From Janthinobacterium fluminis (lineage in GTDB: Bacteria > Pseudomonadota > Gammaproteobacteria > Burkholderiales > Burkholderiaceae_D), in assembly GCF_028595325.1 (NCBI RefSeq), contig NZ_JAQQXR010000001.1, positions 186,001 to 250,000 of the forward strand: a stretch of DNA of 64,000 bases, given 5' to 3'. Positions 46,721 to 54,835 of the stretch are shown one piece after another (the stretch's first letter is position 1; the number at the start of each line of letters is the position of its first letter). Below the pieces are notes generated by a model. It saw nothing but the letters and a program-made list of their open reading frames with translations. It did no database searches and was not told the origin of the DNA. Position numbers and translations under genes: made by a program.

Positions 46721-47590
46721 ATGACAGACCGTTTTTCTTATGATGCCGCGTTCGCCCGCAACATCGGCTGGGTCACGCCGGCCGAGCAGCAGCAGTTGCG
46801 CGGCAAGCGCGTGGCGATCGCCGGCATGGGCGGGGTCGGCGGCGTGCACTTGCTGACGCTGGCCCGGCTCGGCATCGGCGCCTTCCACATCGCCGATTTC
46901 GACCGCTTCGACATCGCCAATTTCAACCGCCAGGTGGGCGCCACGGTGTCCACGCTGGGCTTGCCGAAGGTCGATGTGCTGGCCGGGATGGCCAAGGACA
47001 TCAATCCGCAACTATCGCTGACCTGCTTTGCCGACGGCGTCAACGACGCCAACCTGGCCGCCTTCTTCGCCGGCGTCGACCTGTACGTCGACGGCCTGGA
47101 TTTCTTTGCCTTCCAGGCGCGCCAGGCCACCTTCGCCATGTGCGCCCGGCTCGGCATTCCCGCCATCACGGCCGCGCCGCTGGGCATGGGCACGGCCGTG
47201 CTCAATTTCATGCCGGGCCGGATGACGTTCGAGGAGTATTTCGGCTGGGGCGATCTGCCCGACGCCGACAAGGCGCTGCGCTTCCTGGTCGGGCTGGCGC
47301 CGGCCGGCCTGCACGGCGCCTATCTGGTCGATCCGTCGGCGATCAACCTGCAGGAGCAGCGCGGGCCGTCGACCGTCATGGGTTGCCAGTTGTGCGCCGG
47401 CGCCGCCGCCACCGAGGCGCTGAAGATATTGCTCGGGCGCGGCAAGGTGCTGGCGGCGCCGCACGGCGTGCATTTCGACGCCTTCCGCAACAAGCTGGTG
47501 CGTACCTGGCGGCCGGGCGGCAACCGCCATCCCTTGCAGCGCCTGGCCATGATGATCGTCAAGCGCCGCAGGGCGGCGGAAAGGTCATGA
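46721..47590 (+). CDS. ThiF/E1-like adenylyltransferase
   Basis: A 289-residue protein of the ThiF/MoeB/E1 superfamily. It has the nucleotide-binding GMGGVG loop (residues 35-40), the DFDRFDIANFNRQ acidic/Arg motif (59-71), and one CxxC (CQLC, 222-225); the second CxxC of zinc-binding MoeB/ThiF is absent. Family members adenylate a C-terminal Gly or a carboxylate. It overlaps (ATGA) a nitroreductase-like gene. The same two domains are fused in the mycobacterial Rv1355c/MoeY-type proteins. The GTG six bases upstream is part of the GAGGTG ribosome site, so the ATG is chosen. Confidence 0.85.
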   Translation: MTDRFSYDAAFARNIGWVTPAEQQQLRGKRVAIAGMGGVGGVHLLTLARLGIGAFHIADFDRFDIANFNRQVGATVSTLGLPKVDVLAGMAKDINPQLSLTCFADGVNDANLAAFFAGVDLYVDGLDFFAFQARQATFAMCARLGIPAITAAPLGMGTAVLNFMPGRMTFEEYFGWGDLPDADKALRFLVGLAPAGLHGAYLVDPSAINLQEQRGPSTVMGCQLCAGAAATEALKILLGRGKVLAAPHGVHFDAFRNKLVRTWRPGGNRHPLQRLAMMIVKRRRAAERS

Positions 47591-48675
47591 GCATGCCACT
47601 CGACAGCACACTGGAAAGTATCCTCGACTTGGCGCGCTGGGCGCCCAGCGGCGACAACACCCAGCCGTGGCGCTTTGAAATCGTCGACGCGCGCCGCATC
47701 GTCGTGCATGGCTTCGACACGCGCGAGCATTGCGTCTACGACCTCGACGGCCACCCCAGCCAGATCTCGCTGGGAGCGCTGATCGAGAGCCTGGCGATCG
47801 CCGCCAGCGGCCACGGTTTGCAGATGCGGGCGCTGCGGCGCGCCGACACGGCCGACAACGCGCCGACCTTCGACGTGGCCTTCGAGGCGGCGCCGGGCCT
47901 GGGCGCCGATGCGCTGGCCGCTTGCCTGCCGCGGCGCAGCGTGCAGCGCCGCCCCTTGCGCACGCGCGCGCTGAGCGCGGCGGAGAAAGACGCGCTGGCC
48001 GCCGCCTTGCCGCCCGGTTACCGGGTGGTCTGGCTGGAGGGCTTCGGCAAGCGGCTGGCGGCGGCCCGCTTGATGTTCGCCAACGCCAAGCTGCGCCTGA
48101 CGATGCCCGAGGCGCACCAGGTGCACCGCGCCGTGATCGAGTGGAACGCCCGTTTCAGCGAGGACCGCATTCCCGACCAGGCGCTGGGCGTCGATCCGCT
48201 GACGGCGAAACTGATGCGCTGGATCATGCAGAGCTGGCGCCGGGTCGAGTTTTTCAACACCTATCTGGCCGGCACGGTGGCGCCGCGCATCCAGATGGAC
48301 CTGATCCCCGGCCTGGCCTGCGCCGCCCACTTCGTCCTCGTCGCCGAGCGCCCGGCGCAGTCGACCGACGACTACGTGGCGGCCGGGCGGGCGATGCAGC
48401 GCTTCTGGCTGACGGCGACGCGGCTGGCCCTGCAATTGCAACCGGAGCTGACGCCGCTGATCTTCGCCCGCTATGTGCGCGAGGGCAGGGCGTTCTCCGC
48501 CACGGCCGGCATGCACGAGCGGGCGCGGCTGCTGGCCGGGCGCTGCGCCGCGCTGCTCGGCGACGAGGATAGCCGGCGCGCCGTCTTCATGGGCCGCATC
48601 GGCGCCGGCGCCGCCGCGGCGGCGCGCTCGACACGGCGGCCCCTGCATGAGCTGATCGTGACGCGCGGGGCTTAG
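47587..48675 (+). CDS. Nitroreductase-family protein paired with the E1-like gene
   Basis: A 362-residue protein. The N-terminus LARWAPSGDNTQPWRFEI carries the SG-[DxN]-xQPW FMN/substrate loop of nitroreductases, and the C-terminal half keeps AAGRAMQRFWLTATRLALQL, a nitroreductase core helix. It is longer than simple nitroreductases (about 200 residues), with an inserted helical middle (residues about 150-230). The ATGA overlap with the E1-like gene implies a joint function, probably adenylation plus flavin redox chemistry on one substrate; the substrate is unknown. The frame's upstream part overlaps the E1 gene and is not coding. Confidence 0.82.
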   Translation: MSMPLDSTLESILDLARWAPSGDNTQPWRFEIVDARRIVVHGFDTREHCVYDLDGHPSQISLGALIESLAIAASGHGLQMRALRRADTADNAPTFDVAFEAAPGLGADALAACLPRRSVQRRPLRTRALSAAEKDALAAALPPGYRVVWLEGFGKRLAAARLMFANAKLRLTMPEAHQVHRAVIEWNARFSEDRIPDQALGVDPLTAKLMRWIMQSWRRVEFFNTYLAGTVAPRIQMDLIPGLACAAHFVLVAERPAQSTDDYVAAGRAMQRFWLTATRLALQLQPELTPLIFARYVREGRAFSATAGMHERARLLAGRCAALLGDEDSRRAVFMGRIGAGAAAAARSTRRPLHELIVTRGA

Positions 48676-48736
48676 CGGCGCCGGCATTTTTTACACTTTT
48701 TCCGGGATGGCAACAACGCCGGCCATGCCCGATCGC

Positions 48737-48783
48737 CAAGTCATTGAAATAAAGCAGTTTTTTCCACTGGCACACTCTTTGCA
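48737..48783 (+). promoter_or_regulatory. Sigma-54 promoter and upstream box, PEP-CTERM gene 1
   Basis: TGGCACACTCTTTGCA at 48768-48783 matches the RpoN -24/-12 consensus TGGCACG-N4-TTGCW with one mismatch. A box CAAGTCATTGAAATAAAGC starts 31 bp upstream (48737). Both recur before the other two paralogs. The leader to the ATG is about 80 nt. Confidence 0.8.
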
Positions 48784-48863
48784 TATATCCGGGGCAAGGG
48801 CGGCAAGGACAATATTCTTCCGCCGCGACTTCCCTCCCTTGGATACTGTTTAGGAGAATAGCG

Positions 48864-49817
48864 ATGAAAAAGACGCTCTTGGCCCTGGCGATGACAGGCT
48901 TTTTTGCGGCAAGCAACGCCCAGGCATCCGCATACGCCATGTCGTTCAATGAGGTGACCAATCTGGTCATCACGCCGACGGCCGGCATTACCTTCCCCCC
49001 CGGGAACTCGACGAACAACAGCAGCGCCGTCGCCTGCCTGCCGAACGGCACCTGTTTGAACAATGGCGGCGCCGGCTTCGTCAACACGCCGTTTGCGCGC
49101 ATGGGCGCCGTTCCGTATGTCGACAACAGCTACCGCGCCGTCAACCGCGAGGCCAACGCCAACTCGTTTGCGCTGGCCGACGCGTCGATCGACTCGCGGC
49201 AGTTTATCGGCGACCCGTTCACGCGCGCCCGCAACATGGCCGAAGGCTTGCTGCTGCAAACCAATACGGCGAATGCCACGGGCGGCAATTCCTCGGCCAC
49301 GCTGCTGAGGTCGACCTTCATTTCCACCGGCAATGGCAGGATCAGTTTCAGCTTCGACAGCATTTCCTTCATCCGCGCCTACCTGGTCGCTGCCGCGGCC
49401 GGTTCGCAGGCCGAGGGCATCCTGGCGCTGAACTTCAACATCGTCGGCAGCCCGAACAACACGGCGCCCGGCAGTACCGGGCTGGTGTTCAACTGGGCGC
49501 CGGACGGCGTTGCCGGCGGCATTTTGGGCGGCACCGAAGGCGGCGATCCGTACACGATGAACATCAGCGTGACGGCGATGCCGGGCAATCCGGGGCCGCT
49601 GGTGTACGCCCCCACCGGCTGCACGCTGGGCAGCGGGTGCTTCCGCGCCACCACCAATCGGCTGGCGGCCGGCATCTATACGCTGAACCTGTCGATGCGC
49701 GAAACCGTCAACCTGCAATTGGTGTCGCTCCCTGAGCCGGGCAGTATTTTACTGCTGGGCATAGGCTTGGCCGCCCTGGGCCTCACGACCCGCCGGCGTT
49801 CTTTCGTCACAGCGTGA
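48864..49817 (+). CDS. PEP-CTERM sorting domain protein, paralog 1
   Basis: A 317-residue secreted protein with a signal peptide (MKKTLLALAMTGFFAASNAQ, ends ASA) and a C-terminal PEP-CTERM signal: LPEPGSILLLGIGLAALG, then the basic tail TTRRR. Exosortase (EpsH/XrtA type, not in this window) would cut and anchor or release it. The mature part is beta-rich with conserved NNGGAGF, DASIDSRQFIGDPF and FNWAPDG blocks and paired cysteines; I do not know its role, but such proteins are usually exopolysaccharide/floc-associated. Start with AGGAGAATA before ATG. First of three tandem near-identical genes. Confidence 0.92.
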   Translation: MKKTLLALAMTGFFAASNAQASAYAMSFNEVTNLVITPTAGITFPPGNSTNNSSAVACLPNGTCLNNGGAGFVNTPFARMGAVPYVDNSYRAVNREANANSFALADASIDSRQFIGDPFTRARNMAEGLLLQTNTANATGGNSSATLLRSTFISTGNGRISFSFDSISFIRAYLVAAAAGSQAEGILALNFNIVGSPNNTAPGSTGLVFNWAPDGVAGGILGGTEGGDPYTMNISVTAMPGNPGPLVYAPTGCTLGSGCFRATTNRLAAGIYTLNLSMRETVNLQLVSLPEPGSILLLGIGLAALGLTTRRRSFVTA

Positions 49818-49911
49818 GCGGCCGGCGCCGCCGCGCGGCCTCGCGGGGCGGGCAGTCGGCGTTTCTTACAAGCTGGCTGGAGTGTTCGTCAACCCCCTCG
49901 CGCCAGATTGT

Positions 49912-49958
49912 CAAGCCATTGAAATAAAACGTTTTTTTTAATTGGTATGCCCTTTGCA
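49912..49958 (+). promoter_or_regulatory. Sigma-54 promoter and upstream box, PEP-CTERM gene 2
   Basis: TGGTATGCCCTTTGCA at 49943-49958 keeps the invariant GG and GC at -24/-12. CAAGCCATTGAAATAAAAC lies at 49912-49930, again 31 bp before the TGG. A T-rich 12-nt spacer joins them. Confidence 0.78.
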
Positions 49959-50042
49959 TATACCCGGGGGAGCGGCGTAAGGAACACTCGCCATTGCGCC
50001 GTGACTTCCACCCCCCGTTGGATATTGTTTAGGAGAATAGTG

Positions 50043-50999
50043 ATGAAAAAGACGCTCTTGGCCCTGGCGATGACAGGCTTCTTTGCGGCTGGCAACGCCC
50101 AGGCATCCGCATACGCCATGTCGTTCAATGACGTGACCAATCTGGTCATCACGCCGACGGCCGGCATTACTTTCCCCCCCGGGAACTCGACGAACAACAG
50201 CAACGCCGTCGCCTGCCTGCCGAACGGCAACTGCGTGAACAATGGTGGCGCCGGCTTCATCAACGCGCCGTTTGCGCAAGTCGGCGCCGCGCCGTATGCC
50301 GACAACAGCTACCGCGCCGCCAACCGCGAGGCCAACGGCAACTCGTTTGCGCTAGCCGACGCGTCGATCGACTCGCGGCAGTTTATCGGCGACCCGTTCA
50401 CGCGCGCCCGCAACATGGCCGAAGGCTTGCTGCTCGAAACCAATACAGCCAACATCACGGCCGGCAATTCCTCGGCCACGCTGCTGATCTCGACCTTCGT
50501 TTCCAACGGCAATGGCACGATCAATTTCAGCTTCGACGCCTTCCCCTTCATCCGCGCCTATTTGGTCGCCGCCGCGGCCGGTTCGCAGGCCGAGGGCATC
50601 CTGGCGCTGAACTTCAACATCGTCGGCAGCCCGGGCAACACGGCGCCCGGCAGCACCGGGCTGGTGTTCAACTGGGCCCCGGACGGCATTGCCGGCGGCA
50701 TTTTGGGCGGCAGCGAAAGCGGCGATCCTTACACGATGAACATCAGCGTGACGGCGATGCCGGGCAATCCGGGGCCGCTGGTCTACGATCCCAGCGGCTG
50801 CGCGCCGGGAGGATGCTTCCGCGCCACGACCAATCCGCTGGCGGCCGGCACCTATACGCTGAATCTGTCGATGCGCGAAACCGTCAATCTGCAATTGGTG
50901 CAACTACCGGAACCGGGCAGCATCCTGCTGCTGGGCATAGGCCTGGCCGCCTTGGGCTTGACGACCCGCCGGCGCCATGCCGGCCAAGTGTGGGCGTGA
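50043..50999 (+). CDS. PEP-CTERM sorting domain protein, paralog 2
   Basis: A 318-residue paralog of the preceding gene with the same signal peptide, the same blocks (VNNGGAGFINAPFAQVGAAP and DASIDSRQFIGDPFTRARNM) and a C-terminal LPEPGSILLLGIGLAALGLT followed by TRRR. The ATG at 50043 follows the same AGGAGAATAGTG; the longer open frame upstream runs through the promoter and is not coding. Nearly all differences from paralog 1 are conservative, so the copies are recent duplicates under constraint. Confidence 0.92.
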   Translation: MKKTLLALAMTGFFAAGNAQASAYAMSFNDVTNLVITPTAGITFPPGNSTNNSNAVACLPNGNCVNNGGAGFINAPFAQVGAAPYADNSYRAANREANGNSFALADASIDSRQFIGDPFTRARNMAEGLLLETNTANITAGNSSATLLISTFVSNGNGTINFSFDAFPFIRAYLVAAAAGSQAEGILALNFNIVGSPGNTAPGSTGLVFNWAPDGIAGGILGGSESGDPYTMNISVTAMPGNPGPLVYDPSGCAPGGCFRATTNPLAAGTYTLNLSMRETVNLQLVQLPEPGSILLLGIGLAALGLTTRRRHAGQVWA

Positions 51000-51059
51000 G
51001 CAGTCGGCTTTTCTTACAGGCTGGCTGGAGTGCCAATGAGGTCAGCCGCGAAAAACTTC

Positions 51060-51106
51060 CAAGCCATTGAAATAAAACGGTTTTTAAAATTGGCATGCTC
51101 TTTGCA
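51060..51106 (+). promoter_or_regulatory. Sigma-54 promoter and upstream box, PEP-CTERM gene 3
   Basis: TGGCATGCTCTTTGCA at 51091-51106 is a strong RpoN site. CAAGCCATTGAAATAAAAC lies at 51060-51078, identical to the copy before gene 2 and at the same 31-bp offset. Confidence 0.8.
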
Positions 51107-51191
51107 TATATCTGGGGGAAGCGACGGAATGGACAACAGTCATTCCACCGTGACTCACCCCACCTGTTGGATCTTGTTTAGGAGAATAGTG

Positions 51192-52142
51192 ATGAAAAAG
51201 ACGCTCTTGGCCCTGGCGATGACAGGCTTCTTTGCGGCAAGCAACGCCCAGGCATCCGCATATGCCATGTCGTTCAATGACGTGACCAATCTGGTCATCA
51301 CGCCGACGGCCGGCATTGTCTTCCCCCCGGGGAACTCGACGAACAACAGCGGCGCCGTCGCCTGCCTGCCGAACGGCACCTGTGTGAACAATGGCGGCGC
51401 CGGCTTCATCAACGCGCCGTTTGCGCAAGTCGGCGCCGCGCCGTATGCCGACAACACTTACCGCGCCGTCAACCGCGAGGCGAACGCCAACTCGTTTGCG
51501 CTGGCCGACGCGTCGATCGACTCGCGGCAGTTTATCGGCGACCCGTTCACGCGCGCCCGCAACATGGCCGAAGGCTTGCTGCTGCAAACCAATACGGCAA
51601 ATGCCACGGCCGGCAATTCCTCGGCCACGCTGCTGACGTCAACCTTCATTGTCACCGGCAACGGCACGATCAATTTCAGCTTCGACGCCGTCCCCTTCAT
51701 CCGCACCTACCTGGTCGCCGCCGCGCTCGGTTCGCAGGCCGAGGGCATCCTGGCGCTGAACTTCAACATCGTCGGCAGCCCGAGCAACACGGCGCCCGGC
51801 AGCACCGGGCTGGTGTTCAACTGGGCGCCGGACGGCGTTGCCGGCGGCATTTTGGGCGGCACCGAAGGCGGCGATCCGTTCACGCTCAATACCACCCTGA
51901 CTGCGTTGCCGGGCAATCCGGGGCCGCTGGTCTACGATCCCACCGGTTGCGTGCCGGGCGGATGCTTCAATGCCACGACCAGCCCGCTGGCGGAAGGCAC
52001 CTATACGCTGAATCTGGCGATGCGCGAAACCGTCAATCTGCAATTGGTGCAGATACCGGAACCGGGCAGTATCCTGCTGCTGGGCATAGGCTTGGCCGCC
52101 TTGGGCTTCACGACCCGGCAGCGCCAGTCTGCCAAAGCGTGA
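51192..52142 (+). CDS. PEP-CTERM sorting domain protein, paralog 3
   Basis: A 316-residue third copy with the same signal peptide and mature blocks, ending IPEPGSILLLGIGLAALGFT then TRQR. It differs most in the segment around residues 235-260 (DPFTLNTTLTALPGNPGPLV). The ATG at 51192 has the shared AGGAGAATAGTG. Each gene has its own sigma-54 promoter, so the three can be transcribed separately. It is followed by a convergent glycosyltransferase. Confidence 0.92.
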   Translation: MKKTLLALAMTGFFAASNAQASAYAMSFNDVTNLVITPTAGIVFPPGNSTNNSGAVACLPNGTCVNNGGAGFINAPFAQVGAAPYADNTYRAVNREANANSFALADASIDSRQFIGDPFTRARNMAEGLLLQTNTANATAGNSSATLLTSTFIVTGNGTINFSFDAVPFIRTYLVAAALGSQAEGILALNFNIVGSPSNTAPGSTGLVFNWAPDGVAGGILGGTEGGDPFTLNTTLTALPGNPGPLVYDPTGCVPGGCFNATTSPLAEGTYTLNLAMRETVNLQLVQIPEPGSILLLGIGLAALGFTTRQRQSAKA

Positions 52143-52173
52143 GGGGCCGGCAGCGCAGTCCGGCTCCCCCGCG

Positions 52174-53388
52174 TCACGCGGCGGCGCTGGACTGGGTCCG
52201 CTCCAGCACTGCCGCCAGGCGCGCGCCCGGCTCGCAGGCGGCAAACAATTGCGCGATACGTTTGGCCGCGGCGGCCATGCCGGCATCGTTCAGCATGGCT
52301 TCCACGGCCACGCGCACTTGCGCCTCGTTGAGCCTGTCGGCCCGCAACAGCATGCCGGCGCCGGCGGCGGCGATACCGTGCATATTGAGAAATTGATCGA
52401 GATTGCTGGCGATGCCCAGCACCGGCGTGCCTGTCGCCAGCGCCTGCTGGCTGGTCGGGCTGCCGCCGTTGCACACGACGATACTGGCGCGCTGGGCCGC
52501 CTCGCTTCCCGGCAGGAAGGGCGCGACAAAGGCGTTCGGCGGCACTTTGTCGAGTTCGATGTTGCCGGCCGTCGCGGCCATCACGGTCACCGGCAGCGTT
52601 GCCAGGGCGCGCAACAGCAAGGGCAGTAGCGTGCCCTGGCCGGAACTGCCCAGGGTGATGTAGAGCACGGGTTTGTCCTGCGGCACGCTGTTCCACCATT
52701 CCGGCGTGGCCAGCGGCGGCGACCAGATCACCGGCCCCAGATAGGAATGGCTGGCGGGCAGTGCGTGGGCGGGGAACAGCTCCGCATGGTCGGCGTAGGC
52801 GGTGTGGTCGGCGTCCGTGTAGACGCGGCGCAGGTCGGTGCCCAGCGACGCCAGTCCATGGCGCCGGCGCACCCGGTTCAGCGGCACCGTGTGGGCGGCG
52901 AAGGCGAGGGGGCGGATGAGACCGAACAGGGCATTGGCCAGCGGGATCGGTAAGGCCCGGGTCAGCGGAATATTCGGCACCGCGTAATGCTGGCGCACAT
53001 ACGGACTCCAGTAGGCGTTGATCAGCGCCACATACGGCAGCCTGGCCAGGCGGGCGCTGACCGACAGCGACAGGCGGAAATCGCCGACGACGGCGTCGGG
53101 CCGCACCTCCTTGAGCAGGCGCACGTCGTCGTCGACATAGCGCAGCAGCGTCGCCTCGTCGTAGACGGGCTTGCCGTCGGCCAGCGCCTGCAGGAATCGG
53201 GCGCTGGGAATGCTGTCGATGCGCCTGCGCGTGAAGCCGCTATCCTTGAAGCAGAAGTCATAGCCGTCCGCGCAGGCGAATTGGATGTCAAAGCGTTCCC
53301 GGTCGAGCAGTTGCGCCAGTGCCAGCGGCCTGCCCACATGGGCTAGCGTGACAGCTTCGGCAACAAAAAGGATGGTCTTCCGTTCCAT
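52174..53388 (-). CDS. UGT/MGT-like glycosyltransferase (GT-B fold)
   Basis: A 404-residue glycosyltransferase of the GT1/macrolide-type family. The N-terminal domain starts KTILFVAEAVTLAHVGRPLA. The C-terminal domain has VLYITLGSSGQG, then the donor-binding region ASIVVCNGGSPTSQQALATG (the family HGGxxT becomes NGGSPT) and GTPVLGIASNLDQFLNM. It probably transfers a sugar from a nucleotide donor to a lipid or secondary metabolite; the acceptor is unknown. The ATG at 53388 has AGGTG upstream (an in-frame GTG nine bases earlier is the alternative). Convergent with the third PEP-CTERM gene. Confidence 0.87.
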   Translation of the reverse strand: MERKTILFVAEAVTLAHVGRPLALAQLLDRERFDIQFACADGYDFCFKDSGFTRRRIDSIPSARFLQALADGKPVYDEATLLRYVDDDVRLLKEVRPDAVVGDFRLSLSVSARLARLPYVALINAYWSPYVRQHYAVPNIPLTRALPIPLANALFGLIRPLAFAAHTVPLNRVRRRHGLASLGTDLRRVYTDADHTAYADHAELFPAHALPASHSYLGPVIWSPPLATPEWWNSVPQDKPVLYITLGSSGQGTLLPLLLRALATLPVTVMAATAGNIELDKVPPNAFVAPFLPGSEAAQRASIVVCNGGSPTSQQALATGTPVLGIASNLDQFLNMHGIAAAGAGMLLRADRLNEAQVRVAVEAMLNDAGMAAAAKRIAQLFAACEPGARLAAVLERTQSSAAA

Positions 53389-53601
53389 AGTCGGCACCTG
53401 GGGATGGGCTGATTGTACGTCCCGTTCCCGCCCCCGGCAAACTTGCCAAAAGGTATCGAATCGACCCCGGCCGCAAGCCCCCGTTATGCTGGCTGTGGCG
53501 GCGGCGCGGATGGGCCGCCGGCGGCGCCTTGAGCGCGCCCAAACGGCCCGGGTAAGCGCGCCTTACCATGGTTTCTTGCGCTGGATGAAACAGGAGGATG
53601 T

Positions 53602-53781
53602 ATGCGCATCATGACAGGCACAGGCGGCGTCCCTCGACGGACCCATTCGACACCCGAACCCGACACGCCGCCGCCGGACCAAGATCCGGACTCGACGCCG
53701 GCTCCCGACGAGGATCCGCTCCCCGAGCCGGTGCCGATCCAGGAGCCGGCGCCGCCGCCGGCGCCGATCAAGGCGCGCTGA
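53602..53781 (+). CDS. Proline/acid-rich 59-residue protein
   Basis: A short frame with an excellent AGGAGG ribosome site 5 bases before the ATG. It encodes a basic start (MRIMTGTGGVPRRTHS) and then a Pro/Asp/Glu-rich tail (PEPDTPPPDQDPDSTPAPDE, then DPLPEPVPIQEPAPPPAPIK). It is probably disordered. No family is recognised. Its stop abuts the stop of the convergent 60-residue gene. Confidence 0.6.
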   Translation: MRIMTGTGGVPRRTHSTPEPDTPPPDQDPDSTPAPDEDPLPEPVPIQEPAPPPAPIKAR

Positions 53782-53964
53782 TCAGGCGGGCGGCGCGCTG
53801 CCGTTCTTGCCGCGCCTGTCGCGCTCGGGCAGCGGCGGGATCTGCCGTATCAGTTCTTCCGTCTCCGTTTGCGCCGGCGTCTTTTCGCCGCTGCCGATGT
53901 CCGGCTCGTCCCAAAGGTGCCTGGCCGGCTGCGGCGCCGGATGCCTGTTCGGTCGTTTCATCAT
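53782..53964 (-). CDS. Small polar protein, unknown
   Basis: A 60-residue protein from the ATG at 53964 (MMKRPNRHPAPQPARHLWDE, then GEKTPAQTETEELIRQIPPL). It is Pro-rich and charged, with no membrane segment. The frame extends upstream, but this start gives the natural basic opening. It is exactly convergent with the Pro-rich 59-residue gene, stop to stop. Function unknown; coding status moderate. Confidence 0.5.
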   Translation of the reverse strand: MMKRPNRHPAPQPARHLWDEPDIGSGEKTPAQTETEELIRQIPPLPERDRRGKNGSAPPA

Positions 53965-54191
53965 GCCACTCCTATGCCTTGTGCGCTGCGCTTCCATGCT
54001 AGCAGCGGGTGCCCGCGGGCGGCGCGCGATAGGGGCCGAAGTCCCTGGCAATCATTTCGCAAAAACACAGTTTCCATCATGACGTTGCTTTAAAGCTACA
54101 CGCTGGCACTGTATCTGCTGCGCGTCACGCGGCCGTCATCAAACTGTTCTTATAATGAGGCATCAGCATAATTTTCGTAGAGGAGAGCATC

Positions 54192-54332
54192 GTGGGCAAT
54201 TCCTTGCATAACAAAATTTATCTTGGCAGGCGCGCGCGCGCCTTTAATTCCAAGGGTGTTGCGGCGCTGTTTTTCCTCGGCGTGCTGGCGTGTTCGGGTC
54301 TGTTGTGGATCGGTTTGCGCGTCCTGGGCTAA
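54192..54332 (+). CDS. 46-residue single-helix membrane protein
   Basis: The GTG start at 54192 is preceded by AGGAGAGCATC. The protein has a basic N-terminus (VGNSLHNKIYLGRRARAFNS) and one hydrophobic helix (GVAALFFLGVLACSGLLWIG). Small one-helix proteins of this kind are often regulators of larger membrane proteins or stress-induced; nothing more can be said. A TATAAT at 54151-54156 and a possible sigma-54-like TGGCACTGTATCTGCT at 54104-54119 lie upstream. Confidence 0.6.
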   Translation: MGNSLHNKIYLGRRARAFNSKGVAALFFLGVLACSGLLWIGLRVLG

Positions 54333-54415
54333 GGGCCAAATGCATCTGCCTGTTGCCGATGCGGTGCCGGGCGCGTACCATGGGGGCCGAATCAGCTGTC
54401 CCTTATGGAAATGTA

Positions 54416-54784
54416 ATGAAGAACGAGAAATTAACGACCGACGAATATGACGCGCTGGAGCAGGTTGCGCGCGGCATCAAGACCGAACGCGTCAGTGCCT
54501 GCGTGGCGCGCAACACCAAGCGCCTGTCCGGGCTGAAGCTGTTGAGCTTCAGCAAGGACGGCCGCCTGAGCATCACCGACAAGGCGCAGCAACTGCTGTT
54601 CGTGCGGCGCTGCATCAATGGCTTGCGCGCGATCGCCAACGACCCGCTGTCCAAGCTGGACACCGACGTCGCCTATTTCCTCGGCAAAAAAGCCCACATC
54701 GTCGCGCGCCCGTCCGGCGAAGGCTACGACATCAGCGACAAAGGCCGCGAATCGCTGGTCGACATCGCCAACCTCGGCATGTAA
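54416..54784 (+). CDS. Conserved-looking cytoplasmic protein, unknown
   Basis: A 122-residue soluble protein beginning MKNEKLTTDEYDALEQVARG. It has basic and helical segments (CVARNTKRLSGLKLLSFSKD then GRLSITDKAQQLLFVRRCIN), which could be a small winged-helix-like fold (GLKLLSFSKDGRLSITDKA resembles a wing), but this is speculative. No signal or membrane segment. It precedes the thioesterase by 51 bp on the same strand, possibly in one transcript. Confidence 0.65.
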   Translation: MKNEKLTTDEYDALEQVARGIKTERVSACVARNTKRLSGLKLLSFSKDGRLSITDKAQQLLFVRRCINGLRAIANDPLSKLDTDVAYFLGKKAHIVARPSGEGYDISDKGRESLVDIANLGM

Positions 54785-54835
54785 GCCCCCCGGCGCGGCG
54801 CCAGCGGGGCGCGCGCCATCCAATGGAGACTTCGT

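Noticed and set aside
46721..48675. Azole-type RiPP cluster
   Set aside because: E1-like and nitroreductase genes are present but no YcaO, precursor peptide or exporter dedicated to it is visible; the LysE pair is an amino-acid exporter type.
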